Positions 63,434-64,000 of a DNA stretch of 64,000 nt are shown here, one piece after another (positions within the stretch are counted from its first letter, which is position 1; every line of letters starts with the position of its first letter). Made by a program: the position numbers and the translations under genes. The stretch covers positions 201,493 to 265,492 of the forward strand of contig JAAHFX010000002.1 in assembly GCA_010672785.1 (NCBI GenBank), read 5' to 3'. The notes beneath the pieces were generated by a model. It worked only from the letters and a program-made list of their open reading frames with translations, ran no database searches and was not told the DNA's origin. This stretch comes from Sphaerospermopsis sp. SIO1G1. Its GTDB lineage: Bacteria; Cyanobacteriota; Cyanobacteriia; Cyanobacteriales; Nostocaceae.

Positions 63434-64000
63434 ATGACAAAAACTGCATGGGTATTTCCCGGACAAGGTTCTCAAGCCTTAAACATGGGAATTGATTTAT
63501 TAGAAATCGCATCTGCTAAAGCTAAATTTGACCAAGCTGAAGATATTCTTGATTGGTCTGTGAGTGAAGTGTGTCAACAAGATGAAGAAAGACTATCACG
63601 GACACTTTATACTCAGCCTTGTTTATATGTAATTGAAACTATTCTCGCTGACTTGTTGCTTGAAAAGGGAGAAAAACCTGATTTAGTCGCCGGTCATAGT
63701 TTAGGAGAATATATTGCTCTGTATGTGGCTGGTGTCTTTGATTGGTCTGCGGGTTTAAAATTAGTTAAACGCCGTGCGGAAATTATGGATAATGCGGCTG
63801 GGGGAATGATGGCAGCTTTAATGAATTTTGATCGAGAACAGTTAGATCAGGTCATTTCTGCAACTCCTGACGTAGTATTAGCAAATGATAATAGTCCTGG
63901 ACAGGTGGTAATTTCGGGAACTCCAGAAGCTGTCAAAGCTGTAATGTCCAATGTGAAGGCAAAACGGGCTGTACCTTTAAAAGTTTCTGGTGCATTTCAC
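63434..64000 (+). CDS. fabD: Malonyl-CoA:ACP transacylase, N-terminal part (cut by window edge)
   Basis: The frame starts at ATG 63434 and runs off the right edge, giving 189 residues. MTKTAWVFPGQGSQALNMG is the typical N-terminus. The catalytic Ser is in VAGHSLGEYIAL, and Arg in LVKRRAEIMDNA is the malonate-binding residue. NDNSPGQVVISG also matches. FabD loads malonyl groups onto ACP for FabH and elongation enzymes. It lies 62 bases after fabH. Confidence 0.97.
   Translation, partial: MTKTAWVFPGQGSQALNMGIDLLEIASAKAKFDQAEDILDWSVSEVCQQDEERLSRTLYTQPCLYVIETILADLLLEKGEKPDLVAGHSLGEYIALYVAGVFDWSAGLKLVKRRAEIMDNAAGGMMAALMNFDREQLDQVISATPDVVLANDNSPGQVVISGTPEAVKAVMSNVKAKRAVPLKVSGAFH

Noticed and set aside
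1..64000. tRNA or other stable RNA genes
   Set aside because: No T-loop GGTTCGAATCC-like motif with a matching acceptor stem and no tmRNA, RNase P or 6S signature was found by eye; covariance-model scanning would be needed for a firm negative.

Overview
The window is chromosomal DNA of a filamentous, probably heterocyst-forming cyanobacterium (Nostocales; genus not resolvable by eye). The evidence is the low-GC coding style, about twenty HIP1 octamers (GCGATCGC), the cyanobacterial genes cruF/cruG, pxcA, a GUN4-domain protein and type 2 isopentenyl-diphosphate isomerase (fni), NB-ARC/TPR and kinase/TPR proteins, and a very heavy load of heptanucleotide tandem repeats and small palindromic elements between genes. 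No tRNA, rRNA, CRISPR array or complete insertion sequence was recognised.

Layout. 1-5200: accessory genes: the tail of an OGT/SPINDLY-type glycosyltransferase, a REP-associated tyrosine transposase (RAYT) flanked by REP-like palindromes, an FkbM methyltransferase with a helical N-terminal region, a Uma2 nuclease, a flavin-type oxidase and a DUF1499 lipoprotein-like protein. 5500-15500: mostly core genes: rnhA, the myxol genes cruF and cruG (cruG carries an 8-bp repeat tract inside its coding region), rplU-rpmA behind a structured leader, a nucleotidyltransferase, pxcA, an MltA-like wall enzyme and a cyclase-family gene with no standard start codon. 15900-22100: two very large genes, a dynamin-like GTPase and an SrfB-like Hsp70/actin-fold ATPase; this is the least understood system here. 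22500-27400: a frameshifted DUF2887 nuclease, dnaK, and dusB with a small upstream gene. 27500-38100: a toxin-like small protein, a 1402-residue hybrid histidine kinase, a response regulator divergent from hisG, a DCC protein, and an oxidative-stress cluster (perR, divergent Prx5-type peroxiredoxin, glutathione reductase).

38000-47700: a repeat-rich accessory zone. A four-helix-bundle gene sits between two heptad arrays of opposite orientation, followed by an ABC exporter. Next comes a STAND/NLR-like gene (alpha/beta hydrolase, NB-ARC, twelve near-identical TPR units) split by a one-base frameshift in a poly-A run. Then follow an intact DUF2887 gene with a duplicated tail fragment upstream, and a rhomboid whose catalytic Ser is replaced by Asn. 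47800-57200: two convergent Ser/Thr kinases, a DUF697-type GTPase, a sensor kinase overlapping a DUF937 gene, and a GUN4 protein. 57800-64000: fni, sppA and the fatty-acid genes plsX, fabH and fabD (cut by the window edge).

At least four families of short non-autonomous elements recur across the window: a 107-bp TA-flanked element (4 copies, one nested in another repeat), a roughly 80-115-bp element with AGGACTTACGCA ends (5-6 copies), a GTAGGGTG-ended element (2 copies) and an AATTCGTAATGCTC repeat (2 copies). With the heptad arrays they account for most intergenic sequence. Two good candidate operators were found: a perfect CRP-type site (35131-35146) and a PerR-like inverted repeat upstream of the peroxiredoxin gene.
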